57,377 bases of DNA. It comes from Allomesorhizobium camelthorni (GTDB lineage: Bacteria; Pseudomonadota; Alphaproteobacteria; Rhizobiales; Rhizobiaceae). The translations under genes were made by a program, and so were the position numbers. Where the stretch lies: positions 1 through 57,377 of the forward strand of contig NZ_JAAKZF010000039.1 in assembly GCF_011045125.1 (NCBI RefSeq), written 5' to 3'. How positions within the stretch are numbered: the stretch's first letter is position 1; each line of letters starts with the position of its first letter. A model generated the notes under the pieces. It made no database searches. It saw nothing but the letters and a program-made list of their open reading frames with translations, and was not told the origin of the DNA. This document shows, piece after piece, positions 35,037-44,774 of this stretch.

Positions 35037-36050
35037 ATGGCACTGGACGACACAAAGCCCGACGTGACGCTCCCGGTCAAATCGACGTGGAACTACCATC
35101 CTAACCTGCCTCTTCAAGATCGCTCGCTCTTCAACCTCAAGCGTGGTCCGCTTGAGGGACTGAAGCTCCTGTGGAACTCCTGGCTGCCGATCTCTGATCG
35201 TCTGATCGTGGTGGGTATGTCATTTCTAACCTGGTACTACCTGTCACCTTCCCTCGAAACGACGCGGACATTTTCGTTCGATTGGATCGCGGCTGTGTAC
35301 CTGCGCAACCTCGCACTGATTGTGCTGGTGGCCGGCGGCATGCATCTGTACCTCTATACCTTCAAGATGCAGGGCAATCGCCTGCGCTATGACGCCCGCC
35401 CTTTCCATAAGAAGAACGCGCTCTTTACGTTCAACAGCCAGTTCCTCGACAATGTTTTCTGGTCGATCGCCAGCGGGGTCACAATTTGGACGGCGTACGA
35501 GGTGATCGGCCTCTGGGCTTACGCGAACGGCTACATGCCGATGCTGGATTTTGCCACCCATCCAGTCTGGTTTGTCTTGTGGTTCGTGTTCCTGCCGTTT
35601 TATGGCGTCGTCCATTTCTACTGGATCCACCGGCTGCTGCATTGGGGACCGCTCTATAACTACGCGCATTCATTGCATCATAGGAACGTGAATGTCGGCC
35701 CGTGGTCCGGCATGTCGATGCATCCCATCGAGCACATTGGCTACCTTAGCTCCGTCCTGATCCATGTGGTGCTGGCATCGCATCCGATCCACTTTATCTT
35801 CCACCTCCAGCAGAAGGTGCTGTTGGCCGTCAGCTCGCATGCCGGATATGAGTCGGTAACGGCGGGAGAAGACAGCGATGCTGGCCTCAAGGTCGGCGAT
35901 TTCTTTCATCAGCTGCACCACCGCTACTTCGAATGCAACTATGGCGAGCCTGAGGTGCCCTGCGATAAATGGTTCGGCACATTCCACGATGGATCAGAGG
36001 AAGCGACCGCCCGCACGCGAGTGCGCACGAAAGAGATGCGCAAGAAGTAG
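35037..36050 (+). CDS. Sterol desaturase/fatty acid hydroxylase superfamily membrane di-iron enzyme
   Basis: 337 residues with about four membrane helices. The histidine boxes of the superfamily are present: HRLLH, HSLHHRN and HQLHHRYFECNYG, with further His in HPIEHIG and FHKK. These bind the di-iron centre that activates O2 to hydroxylate or desaturate a substrate. It needs electrons from a ferredoxin and reductase, which are encoded just downstream. The substrate is not known; linkage with a PanB-like enzyme suggests a branched keto acid or lipid-like intermediate. Confidence 0.84.
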   Translation: MALDDTKPDVTLPVKSTWNYHPNLPLQDRSLFNLKRGPLEGLKLLWNSWLPISDRLIVVGMSFLTWYYLSPSLETTRTFSFDWIAAVYLRNLALIVLVAGGMHLYLYTFKMQGNRLRYDARPFHKKNALFTFNSQFLDNVFWSIASGVTIWTAYEVIGLWAYANGYMPMLDFATHPVWFVLWFVFLPFYGVVHFYWIHRLLHWGPLYNYAHSLHHRNVNVGPWSGMSMHPIEHIGYLSSVLIHVVLASHPIHFIFHLQQKVLLAVSSHAGYESVTAGEDSDAGLKVGDFFHQLHHRYFECNYGEPEVPCDKWFGTFHDGSEEATARTRVRTKEMRKK

Positions 36051-36164
36051 GCCTGTCTTTGGGCGTTCTGTTTGGATGGGTCGCTCGCAACCGATCCGAT
36101 AGATAGTGGCTTACTGCAGCCGTGCTCTCTGTCAGCCGGCGCCAAGCACGCTCGCCCACGCTGA

Positions 36165-36512
<348 letters not shown>

Positions 36513-36574
36513 ATCGCATGGACTGTTGCCTGGGTTGAGAGAACCGCCCGATCTTTAAGTCAGAGGAAATCTAA

Positions 36575-37810
36575 ATGTCGGGGATCGTGATCGTTGGGGC
36601 CGGCCAAGCAGGTGCGTCACTCGCAGCTAAGGCCCGGATGCTTGGCTACTCGAGTTCCATCACGCTGATCGGCGAGGAAGCGATCCCGCCCTATCAGAGG
36701 CCGCCACTCTCAAAAGGCTACCTTCTGCGTGATATGGACCTTGAGCGGCTCTTCCTTCGCGCGCCCTCTTTTTGGAAGCAGCAGGACGTCGATCTAAAGC
36801 TCGGCGCGCCAGTCACGGCGATCGACCGAACGGGAAAATCCGTAAGATCAGACGGGATTTCAATTCCGTACGATCAATTGGTGCTGGCCACGGGGTCCTG
36901 TCCTAGATCGTTGCCTAAGAAGATAGGTGGCGAGCTGAAAAGCGTCTATACAATCCGTACAGTGGCCGACGTTAACGCGATGGCGGCGGAGTTCCATCCT
37001 GGCCGGAAGCTGCTCATCGTTGGAGGCGGGTACATAGGACTGGAGGCCGCCGCGGTCGGCGCAAAGCTGGGTCTGGATGTAACGTTGATCGAGATGTCGC
37101 CTCGGATACTCCAACGTGTGGCAGCATTTGAGACCTCCAACTTTTTCCGCAGGCTTCATATTCAAAACGGAGTGCGCATCCTAGAGAACACCGGCCTTGA
37201 TCGGCTTACCGGCGATGGCCGGGTCTCGGGCGCGGTCCTGTCAGATGGCACCGAACTCACTGTTGACTTTGTCATCGTCGGAATTGGTATTTCGCCCAGG
37301 ACTTTGCTCGCAGAAGAAGCTGGCCTCACAGTCGAAAACGGCATCATGACCGATGCGCATGGCCGCACTTCCGATCCAAGCATTTGGTCAGCCGGCGAAT
37401 GTGCGTCCTTCCCGGCTGGCGGCGGTCAAATACGTCTTGAGTGCGTGGGTCACGCGATAGATCACGCCGAGCTGGTCGCCTGCAACATCCTCGGCGCATC
37501 TTCGCGCTATGAACCGAAGCCTTGGTTCTGGTCGGATCAGTATGACGTCAAGCTGCAAATCGCAGGGTTGAACACTGGCTATGACCGGGTTGTGGAGCGA
37601 TGGGGTGAGGATCGCTCGGGATCGATTTGGTACTACAGGCAAAGTCGTCTGTTAGCGCTGGATGCCGTGAATGACCCACGAGCCTACTTGATCGGTAAGC
37701 GGATTATTGAGGCTGGGCAGACTATTGCACCGCAGTTCGTCTCAGACCCTTCGACGGACATAAAAGCGCTCTTGTCGGCGGCGACGAGCGTGGAACCGTC
37801 CGTAACCTAA
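36575..37810 (+). CDS. FAD-dependent ferredoxin reductase (putidaredoxin reductase type)
   Basis: 411 residues. FAD is bound by IVIVGAGQAGAS at the N-terminus and NADH by LLIVGGGYIGLEAAAVGAKLG in the middle. WSAGECASF and the C-terminal PWFWSDQYDVKLQIAGL segment are typical of CamA/BphA4-like reductases. It passes electrons from NAD(P)H to the neighbouring 2Fe-2S ferredoxin. Together with the ferredoxin and the membrane hydroxylase it completes a three-part oxygenase chain. Confidence 0.9.
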   Translation: MSGIVIVGAGQAGASLAAKARMLGYSSSITLIGEEAIPPYQRPPLSKGYLLRDMDLERLFLRAPSFWKQQDVDLKLGAPVTAIDRTGKSVRSDGISIPYDQLVLATGSCPRSLPKKIGGELKSVYTIRTVADVNAMAAEFHPGRKLLIVGGGYIGLEAAAVGAKLGLDVTLIEMSPRILQRVAAFETSNFFRRLHIQNGVRILENTGLDRLTGDGRVSGAVLSDGTELTVDFVIVGIGISPRTLLAEEAGLTVENGIMTDAHGRTSDPSIWSAGECASFPAGGGQIRLECVGHAIDHAELVACNILGASSRYEPKPWFWSDQYDVKLQIAGLNTGYDRVVERWGEDRSGSIWYYRQSRLLALDAVNDPRAYLIGKRIIEAGQTIAPQFVSDPSTDIKALLSAATSVEPSVT

Positions 37811-38056
37811 CAAAACTTGGATGTGCGCTCACTTCGATGCAATGAACCAACGATGTCGCAATCACATCGTAGGCAGGCGTCAAGCGTCGCCCGGCGGAGC
37901 GAACAAACCCTGTAGCTTCACGGAATAGGACGTTTCGGCGAACGACTGTGCGATACAGGGGGCATGAATGACTACCGATGCAGACCTACGAGCAGCTATA
38001 GCAAACGCCATTGAGCGGTTTGCATTGGTTAGGATGGACAAACCGGGAGCGTATAG

Positions 38057-38283
38057 ATGGAAGAGATTTCTACCGTTGGCATCGACTTGGCGAAGTCGGT
38101 GTTTCAGGTTCCTGCGATTGATGCCGCGGGCAGCGTTATCGTCCAGCGACAGCGGCCGGCAGATGGTGAAGTTCTTCGAGCAGCTACCGCCTTGCCTCGT
38201 GGGAATGGAAGCGCGCGGCGCTGCCCACTATTGGGCACGCGAGCTGTCGGCCTTTGGGCACGATGCTCGGCTGGTGCCCCCCA
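38057..38283 (+). pseudogene. IS110-family transposase, N-terminal fragment
   Basis: MEEISTVGIDLAKSVFQV at 38057 is the start of an IS110 transposase (DEDD/RuvC-like first Asp). Within 100 bp the frame shifts (near 38155) to QMVKFFEQLPPCLVGMEARGAAHYWARELSAFGHDARLVPPS, again IS110. Homology ends about 38283 and the remainder of the gene is absent. The upstream 37811-38056 region may contain its left end. This is a dead remnant. Confidence 0.75.
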
Positions 38284-38475
38284 GCCGATGCACCGCCTGC
38301 AGGCCATGGGGGAATGGAAAACCGTGACCGTGGTCAGCTGATACCAGCGGTCACAGCTCTCAACGCGTTTATAAGCAGACAACGTGACATCGCCTGAAAT
38401 AGCCCCCGAATGACCCGGACCGGACTCGCACCGGCTGGAACGCGCCAGCTTGGCCTGGCGCACCTCATCCAGATT

Positions 38476-38501
38476 GGGTTCTTCCGCATATTTGGTGCAG
38501 G
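38476..38501. repeat. ISL3 left inverted repeat
   Basis: 26-base terminal repeat, the exact reverse complement of 40198-40223. It begins GGGTTCTTCC and is followed by the promoter region of the transposase gene. Confidence 0.88.
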
Positions 38502-38564
38502 TTGCGGGATTCACGGACGGTGCGAATAAGTTCATAGAGTCGGAATCGCAGTCGACGCCGTGAT

Positions 38565-40162
38565 TTGCCCGTGCTCCATGCCTTCCGCTCGCTGATTCCA
38601 CCCGAGCTTTCGATTGTCCAAATTCTCCCGCAGGCTGACAGGGTGGTGCTCGTCGCTCGGCCGAAGGCGATGGAAACGTGCTGTCCATGTTGCGGCCGCC
38701 GAACCCGCCGCGTCCACAGTCACTACATGCGCCGGTTGACCGATCTGCCGTGGCAGGGGCGGGTTGTGGAAATCCGGCTCCACGCACGACGGTTTCGATG
38801 CGCGAATTCACAATGCCCGCGACGGATCTTCACCGAGAGGCTTCCTGAGGTTCAACCGAAAGCCCGGCGCACGGTTCGGCTCGGCGAAAGCCAGATGGCG
38901 ATCGGCTTTGCGGTGGGTGGCGAGCCGGGCTCGCGCCTGTCGGACAGGCTCCCCATGCCGGTGAGCGGCGACACGCTGTTGCGGATGATCCGCGCGGCCG
39001 GGTTCGAGCCGCCGGAAGCGCCGCGGGTGGTTGGCATCGACGACTGGGCCTGGCGCAAAGGACAGCGCTACGGAACGATCATCTGCGATCTGGGGCGCAA
39101 CCGCGTGCTGGATCTATTGCCGGATCGAAATGCCGACACGGTCGCATCATGGCTGGAACGCCATCCTGGCATCGAGGTCATCGCGCGCGATCGTGCCGGC
39201 GTTTATGCCGAGGGCGCCCGTCGCGGTGCTCCCGATGCAACGCAGGTCGCCGACCGCTGGCATCTTCTCCAGAACCTGGGCGAAGCGTTGCGTCTGGCCG
39301 TCGGTCGTCATCGCAAGGCGGTCAGCGCCGCCGGAAAGGCTATGGCGTCCGAGATGGCCGGAAACGCCGAAGCCGAGCCGGAACCACCGGTAGAAACTTC
39401 CTCGAAACTTGATTGCCTGCGCCAGTCGAGGCGCAACCAGCGCAGCGAGTTCTATGCTGAAATCCTTCAGTTGCGGGAGGCCGGTCTATCGCCGCGACAG
39501 ATCGCGCCCCGGATTGGCATGAACGTGAGAACTGTCGAACGCTGGCTTGCAGCGGGTGGTGAGCCCGAGCACCGGCGGCCGCCCTCGCGCTCCGTGCTCA
39601 TGGATCCTTTTCGAGACTATCTCGAAAAGCGCTGGGAGGAAGGCCAGCACAACGGGCTGCAGCTGTGGACCGAAATCAAGCACCGTGGCTTTGAAGGCAG
39701 CAGGGCGACCGTCTACAGGTGGACCGCCGCCCGTAAGGAGCAGTCATCGACCGCTCCACCAAATGCGCGGTGGAGGCCGCCATCGCGCCGGAATTGTGCA
39801 TGGCTCTTGAGCGAAGACCCGACATCTCTCGATGAGCAGACCAAGCGGTTCCTTCACCATCTCCATGAAAATGCGCCGGAGCTTTCGATCGCGGGTGAAC
39901 TCGCCCGCCGTTTTGCTGCAGTGATACGCGGCGACGATATGCCGGCCTCGAGCAATGGATCGCCGATGCCACGGGCAGTGAGCTGGCCTCCCTTGCAGCA
40001 GGCATCGGCCGTGACATTGAGGCTGTCCGGGCGGCAATCACCCAGCCCTGGAGTACGAGCCCGGTTGAAGGCCAAATCAACCGCCTCAAGACGATCAAGC
40101 GCCAGATGTACGGGCGCGCCGCCTATCCACTCCTCCGGAGCCGACTGCTGGCAGCCGCTTGA
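38565..40162 (+). pseudogene. ISL3-family transposase, frameshifted near 39940
   Basis: From TTG 38565 the frame shows the N-terminal zinc-binding region (CCPCCGRRTRRVH and RRFRCANSQCPRRIF) and the DDE core (VVGIDDWAWRKGQRYGTIICDL with the first Asp; ADRWHLLQNL). The C-terminal part continues in another frame: EQWIADATGSELASL, then TSPVEGQINRLKTIKRQMYGRA (third catalytic Glu in VEG), and ends LLAAA at TGA 40160-40162. The break lies at GACGATATGCCGGCC (about 39935-39950), where two extra bases (AT) spoil the frame. The product would lack the Glu, so this copy should be inactive on its own. Confidence 0.83.
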
Positions 40163-40197
40163 CCCAACCGGACAAAGGGACACCCGAAAAAGTAGTC

Positions 40198-40223
40198 CCT
40201 GCACCAAATATGCGGAAGAACCC
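40198..40223. repeat. ISL3 right inverted repeat
   Basis: 26-base terminal repeat, ending CGGAAGAACCC, the exact reverse complement of the left end at 38476-38501. It lies 35 bp after the transposase stop. Confidence 0.88.
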
Positions 40224-40362
40224 CGGATTGTCGCGGCGTCTCATCCTGATCGTCGTGTGTGTTGCGGTCGATGCGCAACCCGCATGGCCAGCATCCGGCA
40301 CAGAACTGGCTGCCACCCGTATGGTTGAAACAGGACATCGGCGTGTTGCGCTGGGGCCGTGT

Positions 40363-41118
40363 CTATCCCCTGATCGTATCACGCTCAAACCCGGCGATGC
40401 TTAACGTCTCGCTGGCCCGGACGTTCAGCGAACAGGCCATACGATCGAAAGGCGCTTGGATGACGCCGTAGATAGTGATGTCAGGATTGCTCGTATCAAC
40501 TTTATAGAGGCGGCGCAGCATCGGATAGCCGTTCGGGACGCCGAAGACCTCTGCGGGTTGGCCAGCCGCCGGAGCGGCATCGATGATCTGCGAGGCCGAA
40601 AACACTTCAATCGAATGCCGGCGAAGTGCTTCAGTTACAAGCCGTTCGCCGAATTCGTCGATGATGGCCTCATCCAGATCCGCCGAAACATAGGTGGCAT
40701 CATACATGACGGGAGCGTCATCACCGAAAAGTACGATCTTCCGCACGCAGAGCACCGCATTCTGCGGCGGCTTGAACACCTGCATTGTCGGATCGGTGAT
40801 CCTTTCGCGCGTGACCGAGAGCAGTTTCACCGTCGCGTTGGAGAAAGGCGATGAGAAGGCGTCCAGTTCGAGCAGAAACCGCTTCTGCACCTTGACGAAT
40901 GTCCCCTTGCCAGCGATCCCCGTCAGAAGTCCGAGTGCCTGGAGGTCGCGGATCGCCCGCTTGATCGTGATCGGGCTGACGCCGAAGTCCTCGCTGAGCA
41001 TCGCGGTGGAAGGGATCGCCTTTCCCGGTTGATATGTCCCCTTCTCGATGCGCTGCAGCAGTTCCTCCCGCACATTTTCGTGCAGCGACGATCCAGTCCA
41101 TTGACGCGAGTAGGGCAT
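40363..41118 (-). CDS. GntR-family regulator, HutC subgroup (UTRA domain)
   Basis: 251 residues; ATG 41118 has GGAG seven bases upstream. An earlier in-frame ATG (41169) lacks one. The winged helix is LHENVREELLQRIEKGTYQPGKAIPSTAMLSEDFGVSPITIKRAIRDLQ in segments, followed by a UTRA effector domain (CVRKIVLFGDDAPVMYDATYV; FGVPNGYPMLRRLYKVD). It is a paralogue of the regulator at 46625-47392, sharing the PNGYP-LRR and APFDR/SPFDR segments. It is divergent from the M24 hydrolase gene, with a candidate operator between them. Confidence 0.86.
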   Translation of the reverse strand: MPYSRQWTGSSLHENVREELLQRIEKGTYQPGKAIPSTAMLSEDFGVSPITIKRAIRDLQALGLLTGIAGKGTFVKVQKRFLLELDAFSSPFSNATVKLLSVTRERITDPTMQVFKPPQNAVLCVRKIVLFGDDAPVMYDATYVSADLDEAIIDEFGERLVTEALRRHSIEVFSASQIIDAAPAAGQPAEVFGVPNGYPMLRRLYKVDTSNPDITIYGVIQAPFDRMACSLNVRASETLSIAGFERDTIRG

Positions 41119-41210
41119 GAGCAGTCTCCAATCCGGGGCCGTATTCCAAAGGTGCATAGGTTTTGCCAAGTCATGGGGCCTTCAACAAGGGCCAAGTGTC
41201 ACAGGCCTAG

Positions 41211-41238
41211 TTGACATGCCTGATATACCCATTATGCT
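41211..41238 (+). promoter_or_regulatory. Candidate sigma-70 promoter with embedded GntR-type operator
   Basis: TTGACA (41211-41216) and TATGCT (41233-41238), 16 bp apart, resemble -35 and -10 boxes pointing to the M24 hydrolase gene. Between them lies TGATATACCC, similar to the GGTATACC sites at 46515-46524 and 50437-50446. HutC-type GntR proteins bind such short palindromes. A repressor there would block RNA polymerase. Confidence 0.5.
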
Positions 41239-41422
41239 CAGATGGGCGAAGGTGCTCTCAAATATTGGGAAAAAGGCCTGATTTGATCACTGGAGCGCCA
41301 CGAGGACTTCGCGGTGTCTACGCGGGCTTCGCCTCTGTGGAGGCCCCGTTGTGTTCGTGGAGGGGGGTGCAGTCCTCAAAGTCACATGCCGAAAATTCCT
41401 CGGTCGAGGACGAGATGGAGAG

Positions 41423-42598
41423 ATGAACATGCCCAGTGCCGTGCCGTCCTGGCCCGATGCCGCGGAATGCAGCGCCAGACTTGCGCAATTGAAGAAGCAT
41501 ATGGCTGTCGCTCGGGTCGATGCACTGGTGGTGACGTCAAAACCTAATTTCGAATATTACACGGGGTTTCGCAGCCTGTTCTGGCTGTCCGACACGCGGC
41601 CCTTCCTGGCCGTGGTCCGGCAGGATCGACCGGATATCGCGGTGGTGCTGAGCAGTGTGGAGGCGCGCGACGCCGCCAGCCTTGGCAATCCGGATGTGAC
41701 CGCAATCTTCTACGACGGCTTCACCGATGCCGGTATCTCCACCGCCGCCGCGGCGTTGGACGGGCTGGTCTCCGGCGCGCGGGTCGGGCTGGATTACGGC
41801 ATGGACATGATGGGGCGCGGCTCCGTCACCCTTGTCGACCGGCTGCGCGCGGCCCCGAACAACTTCGAGGTCATCGAAGCCGCAGAGCTCATCTGGCGGC
41901 AACGGATGGTGAAGAGCGCGCACGAGCTGGCCGCAAAGCAGGACGCCTGCGCTATCGCGACGGATGCCTTCTTCGAAGGGCTTGGAGATCTCAAGCTTGG
42001 GATGACCGAGTATGAATTCGCGCAACTTCTCAAGCAGCGGATGATCGGGCTGGGCGCCGACAGCGTGGATTGGTTGCCGATCCGCTTCGGTGGCATGGGG
42101 ATGAGCTATTCCAGGCTGAATGGTGGGATCGCGCTGAAGCGGGGCGATTTCGTCTGGGCGGACATGGGGGCGCGGCGTGCCGACCAGATCAGTGACGTCA
42201 ACCGGATCGCCAAGATTGGCAAAGCAACGCCCGAGCAGGATGATATCTACGGCTTCGTCAGGGGCGTCACCTTGAGCACCGCGGAGCGGGTCCGGCCCGG
42301 CATGACGGGCGGCGATGTCTTCGCGATTTTCCAGGAGCTCTGGTCGATCCGACCGGGTTTGAAAATCGTGAGCGCAGGACGTGTGGGGCACGGATCAGGC
42401 ATCTCCCTGACCGAACCGCCCTCATTGATGGCGGCTTCTACAGAGGTGATTTTGGAGGACATGGTCCTGCATGTGGAGCCAAAGCTCGAGGTGCTCGACG
42501 GCGTGTTCCAGGTCGAAGAGGTGTTCCGGGTCACCGCTGGTGGTCCTGAGTTTCTTACCAAGACCGCCCCGGAGAAACTGCCGATCGTCGATCTCTGA
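41423..42598 (+). CDS. M24-family metallohydrolase (Xaa-Pro dipeptidase/creatinase fold)
   Basis: 391 residues from ATG 41423, with a GGAGAG site upstream. The C-terminal pita-bread domain keeps all five metal ligands: the Asp of VWADMGARR, the Asp of ISDVNRIA, the His of GRVGHGSGISLTEPP, the Glu of LHVEPKLEV and the Glu of FQVEEVFRVT. The N-terminal domain (VDALVVTSKPNFEYYTGF) is creatinase-like. Family members cleave X-Pro dipeptides, creatine or ectoine (DoeA). Next to a DoeB-like deacylase, opening of an ectoine-like ring or amide hydrolysis is plausible. It is a distant paralogue of the gene at 48970-50163. Confidence 0.82.
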   Translation: MNMPSAVPSWPDAAECSARLAQLKKHMAVARVDALVVTSKPNFEYYTGFRSLFWLSDTRPFLAVVRQDRPDIAVVLSSVEARDAASLGNPDVTAIFYDGFTDAGISTAAAALDGLVSGARVGLDYGMDMMGRGSVTLVDRLRAAPNNFEVIEAAELIWRQRMVKSAHELAAKQDACAIATDAFFEGLGDLKLGMTEYEFAQLLKQRMIGLGADSVDWLPIRFGGMGMSYSRLNGGIALKRGDFVWADMGARRADQISDVNRIAKIGKATPEQDDIYGFVRGVTLSTAERVRPGMTGGDVFAIFQELWSIRPGLKIVSAGRVGHGSGISLTEPPSLMAASTEVILEDMVLHVEPKLEVLDGVFQVEEVFRVTAGGPEFLTKTAPEKLPIVDL

Positions 42599-42804
42599 AC
42601 GTTCATGAAACATCCGCCGCAGGACATCTGGACGCACGATGCCTTGCATCGACTCATCTCTGGCTCGGTTCCAACATGAACCCTTGGAGCGGCGTGACGA
42701 CATTCGCTCTGCGCCCAAACCCCCTGATACCCGAGGTGTCTTTGCGCAAGCTTGTGCCCGCGCCAAGATGCCCGTCCCATCCTGAACAATAGCGAGAGGA
42801 CCCA

Positions 42805-43809
42805 ATGCGCAGCCAGGTCTGGACCACCATCGATTTCGACGCGATCGGAGTGCAATCCGATTTCGCACGAGTGCCTTACTCTTCCAACACTTCGGCTTAC
42901 GGATGGATCCCCGTACCGATGATCTGCTTCAACGGTGGAGACGGTCCGACCGCATTGCTTACAGCGGGTACCCATGGCGACGAATACGAAGGTCAGATCG
43001 CCCTGCGTCGGATTGCGCGAACACTGTCGCAGAGCGAGGTGAAGGGCCGCGTCATCATCCTGCCTGCGCTGAACCAGCCCGCGGTTGTCGCTGGGCGCCG
43101 CAACTCACCGCTCGACGCCGGCAATCTCAACCGCCAGTTCCCGGGTACGCCGCAGGGCGGACCAACAGGCATGATCGCGCATTATATAGCAACGGAGTTG
43201 TTTCCGATCGTCGATATTTCCATCGACCTGCATTCAGGGGGCAGTTCGCTCGACTACCTTCATGTCGCACTGGCGCATCGCGGGCGCACCGATGCGCAAG
43301 AGCAGAAGATCCACGACTTGCTCAATATTTTCGGTGCAGGGCACAGCATCCGGACGGATGGTTCCGGCGGCGGCGGGGCGACGACGCTCTACGCAGCGGC
43401 CGTGGAACACGGGCTGGCCGCAATTACCACCGAACTTGGCGGGGGGCCAGGGCTTTCGGCGGCAGGAACCGACCTGGCCGAACATGGGGTGCGCCGCGTG
43501 CTGAAGCATTACGGCATCGCTCCCGGTCTTGACGCGCCCGAGGCTGCACTGACGAAGATGGTCGATTCGATTCCGCCGTCTAGGTCGCTTTATGCCCCCT
43601 GCCACGGTCTTTTCGAGCCCCTTGCGAAGGTGGGAGACAGGGTCAAGGCAGGTCAGCCCGCGTGTCTTGTGCATCGGCTGGATGACCCGCTGGCCGAGCC
43701 GATCGAGCTGACTTTTATGGCCGATGGGATCGTGAAGTACCGGCGTTTCCCGACCCTGACCGCACCGGGCGATGCTCTCTATGGCCAGGTTTACGAACTC
43801 GACCAATGA
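42805..43809 (+). CDS. DoeB-like N-acetyl-diaminobutyrate deacetylase (AstE/AspA family)
   Basis: 334 residues. The zinc site is TAGTHGDEYEG (His and Glu) and ISIDLHSGG (His), and ITTELGGG contains the catalytic Glu. The sequence LLTAGTHGDEYEGQIALRRIAR with SPLDAGNLNRQFPG closely follows DoeB proteins, which remove the acetyl group from N-alpha-acetyl-2,4-diaminobutyrate in ectoine breakdown. DoeC and DoeD (aldehyde dehydrogenase and aminotransferase) are not in the window, so the substrate may differ. It lies 206 bp after the M24 gene on the same strand and is probably co-regulated. Confidence 0.8.
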   Translation: MRSQVWTTIDFDAIGVQSDFARVPYSSNTSAYGWIPVPMICFNGGDGPTALLTAGTHGDEYEGQIALRRIARTLSQSEVKGRVIILPALNQPAVVAGRRNSPLDAGNLNRQFPGTPQGGPTGMIAHYIATELFPIVDISIDLHSGGSSLDYLHVALAHRGRTDAQEQKIHDLLNIFGAGHSIRTDGSGGGGATTLYAAAVEHGLAAITTELGGGPGLSAAGTDLAEHGVRRVLKHYGIAPGLDAPEAALTKMVDSIPPSRSLYAPCHGLFEPLAKVGDRVKAGQPACLVHRLDDPLAEPIELTFMADGIVKYRRFPTLTAPGDALYGQVYELDQ

Positions 43810-43967
43810 ATTTTTAGAGATGCGGTGCGCGTTGCGCCCTTCCCAACGCGGCGGCCCTTTTCGTGAGTTGACTGAGATTCCGGATGGATGCCCCAGCATC
43901 TCAGCCCTTTCTCCTGCTAGACTGGGTATTGTTCGTTACTTTCGGGCTCGTTTGCCGAGGCCCACCG

Positions 43968-44753
43968 TCAGTGCAGGATCTGCTTCAGGAAAAGCTTGGC
44001 TCGCTCATGTTTGGGGTTGGTGAAGAACTCTGACGGCGGTGCTTGTTCGACGATTTGGCCCTGATCCATGAATACGATCCGATCCGCGACCTTTCTCGCG
44101 AATCCCATCTCGTGCGTCACGCAAACCATTGTCATGCCGTCCTGCGCGAGCAATGTCATGACGTCGAGAACCTCGTTGATCATCTCGGGATCCAGCGCCG
44201 ACGTCGGTTCGTCAAACAGCATCACCTTCGGTTTCATGCAAAGTGCGCGGGCAATCGCGACACGCTGCTGCTGACCGCCCGACAACTGGCTCGGGTATTT
44301 GTCAGCCTGTTCGGGGATACGCACACGCTCGAGGTTAGCGTGTGCAACGGCCTCGGCTTCCCTTCGATCGAGTTTTCGGACGCGACGCAAGGCTAGGGTG
44401 CAGTTGTCAAGTACGGTCAGGTGAGGGAACAGGTTGAAATGCTGAAAGACCATGCCGACATCGCGTCGGATTGCCGAAAGCCCCTTCATACCAGGCACAA
44501 GCGTCACACCGTTGACGACGAGGCGCCCCTTCTGGTGCACTTCCAGCTGGTTGATGCAACGAATCAGGGTCGATTTGCCCGAGCCGGACGGCCCGCAAAT
44601 CACGATTCGCTCCCCATATGCGATAGTCAGGTTGACATCGGTGAGGGCGCGGAAACTTTCGTACCACTTGGACAGGTTCTCGATCTGGATAGCGGGCGCT
44701 TGCATTGTGTCCTGAGCGTTGTTGTGAACGGATAGCTCGTGAATGGGAGTCAT
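43968..44753 (-). CDS. Polar amino acid ABC transporter ATP-binding protein (EhuA-like)
   Basis: 261 residues. Walker A is GPSGSGKST, the Q-loop is [11 protein letters not shown], the signature [15 protein letters not shown] and Walker [14 protein letters not shown]. This is the GlnQ/HisP class that powers uptake of amino acids and, as EhuA, ectoines. It is the last gene of a minus-strand unit with two permease genes, 21 bp downstream of the first. The matching binding protein is probably the one encoded at 50500-51402. Confidence 0.88.
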   Translation of the reverse strand: MTPIHELSVHNNAQDTMQAPAIQIENLSKWYESFRALTDVNLTIAYGERIVICGPSGSGKSTLIRCINQLEVHQKGRLVVNGVTLVPGMKGLSAIRRDVGMVFQHFNLFPHLTVLDNCTLALRRVRKLDRREAEAVAHANLERVRIPEQADKYPSQLSGGQQQRVAIARALCMKPKVMLFDEPTSALDPEMINEVLDVMTLLAQDGMTMVCVTHEMGFARKVADRIVFMDQGQIVEQAPPSEFFTNPKHERAKLFLKQILH

Positions 44754-44774
44754 GATGTCTCCTGACGTCAGCGT

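Larger units (their letters stand above)
38476..40223 (+). mobile_element. ISL3-family insertion sequence with perfect 26-bp ends
   Basis: The left end at 38476 (GGGTTCTTCCGCATATTTGG...) and the right end at 40223 are exact 26-base inverted repeats (38476-38501 and 40198-40223). The 1,748-bp length suits ISL3. The flanks show an imperfect 8-base direct repeat, CCAGATTG versus CCGGATTG, if the terminal G is counted in the target; ISL3 elements normally duplicate 8 bp. The perfect ends suggest recent arrival, although the transposase is frameshifted. Confidence 0.85.

Noticed and set aside
37968-38327. 119-residue plus-strand frame
   Set aside because: Only its second half resembles IS110 transposase, in the shifted frame; its start is not a real gene start.
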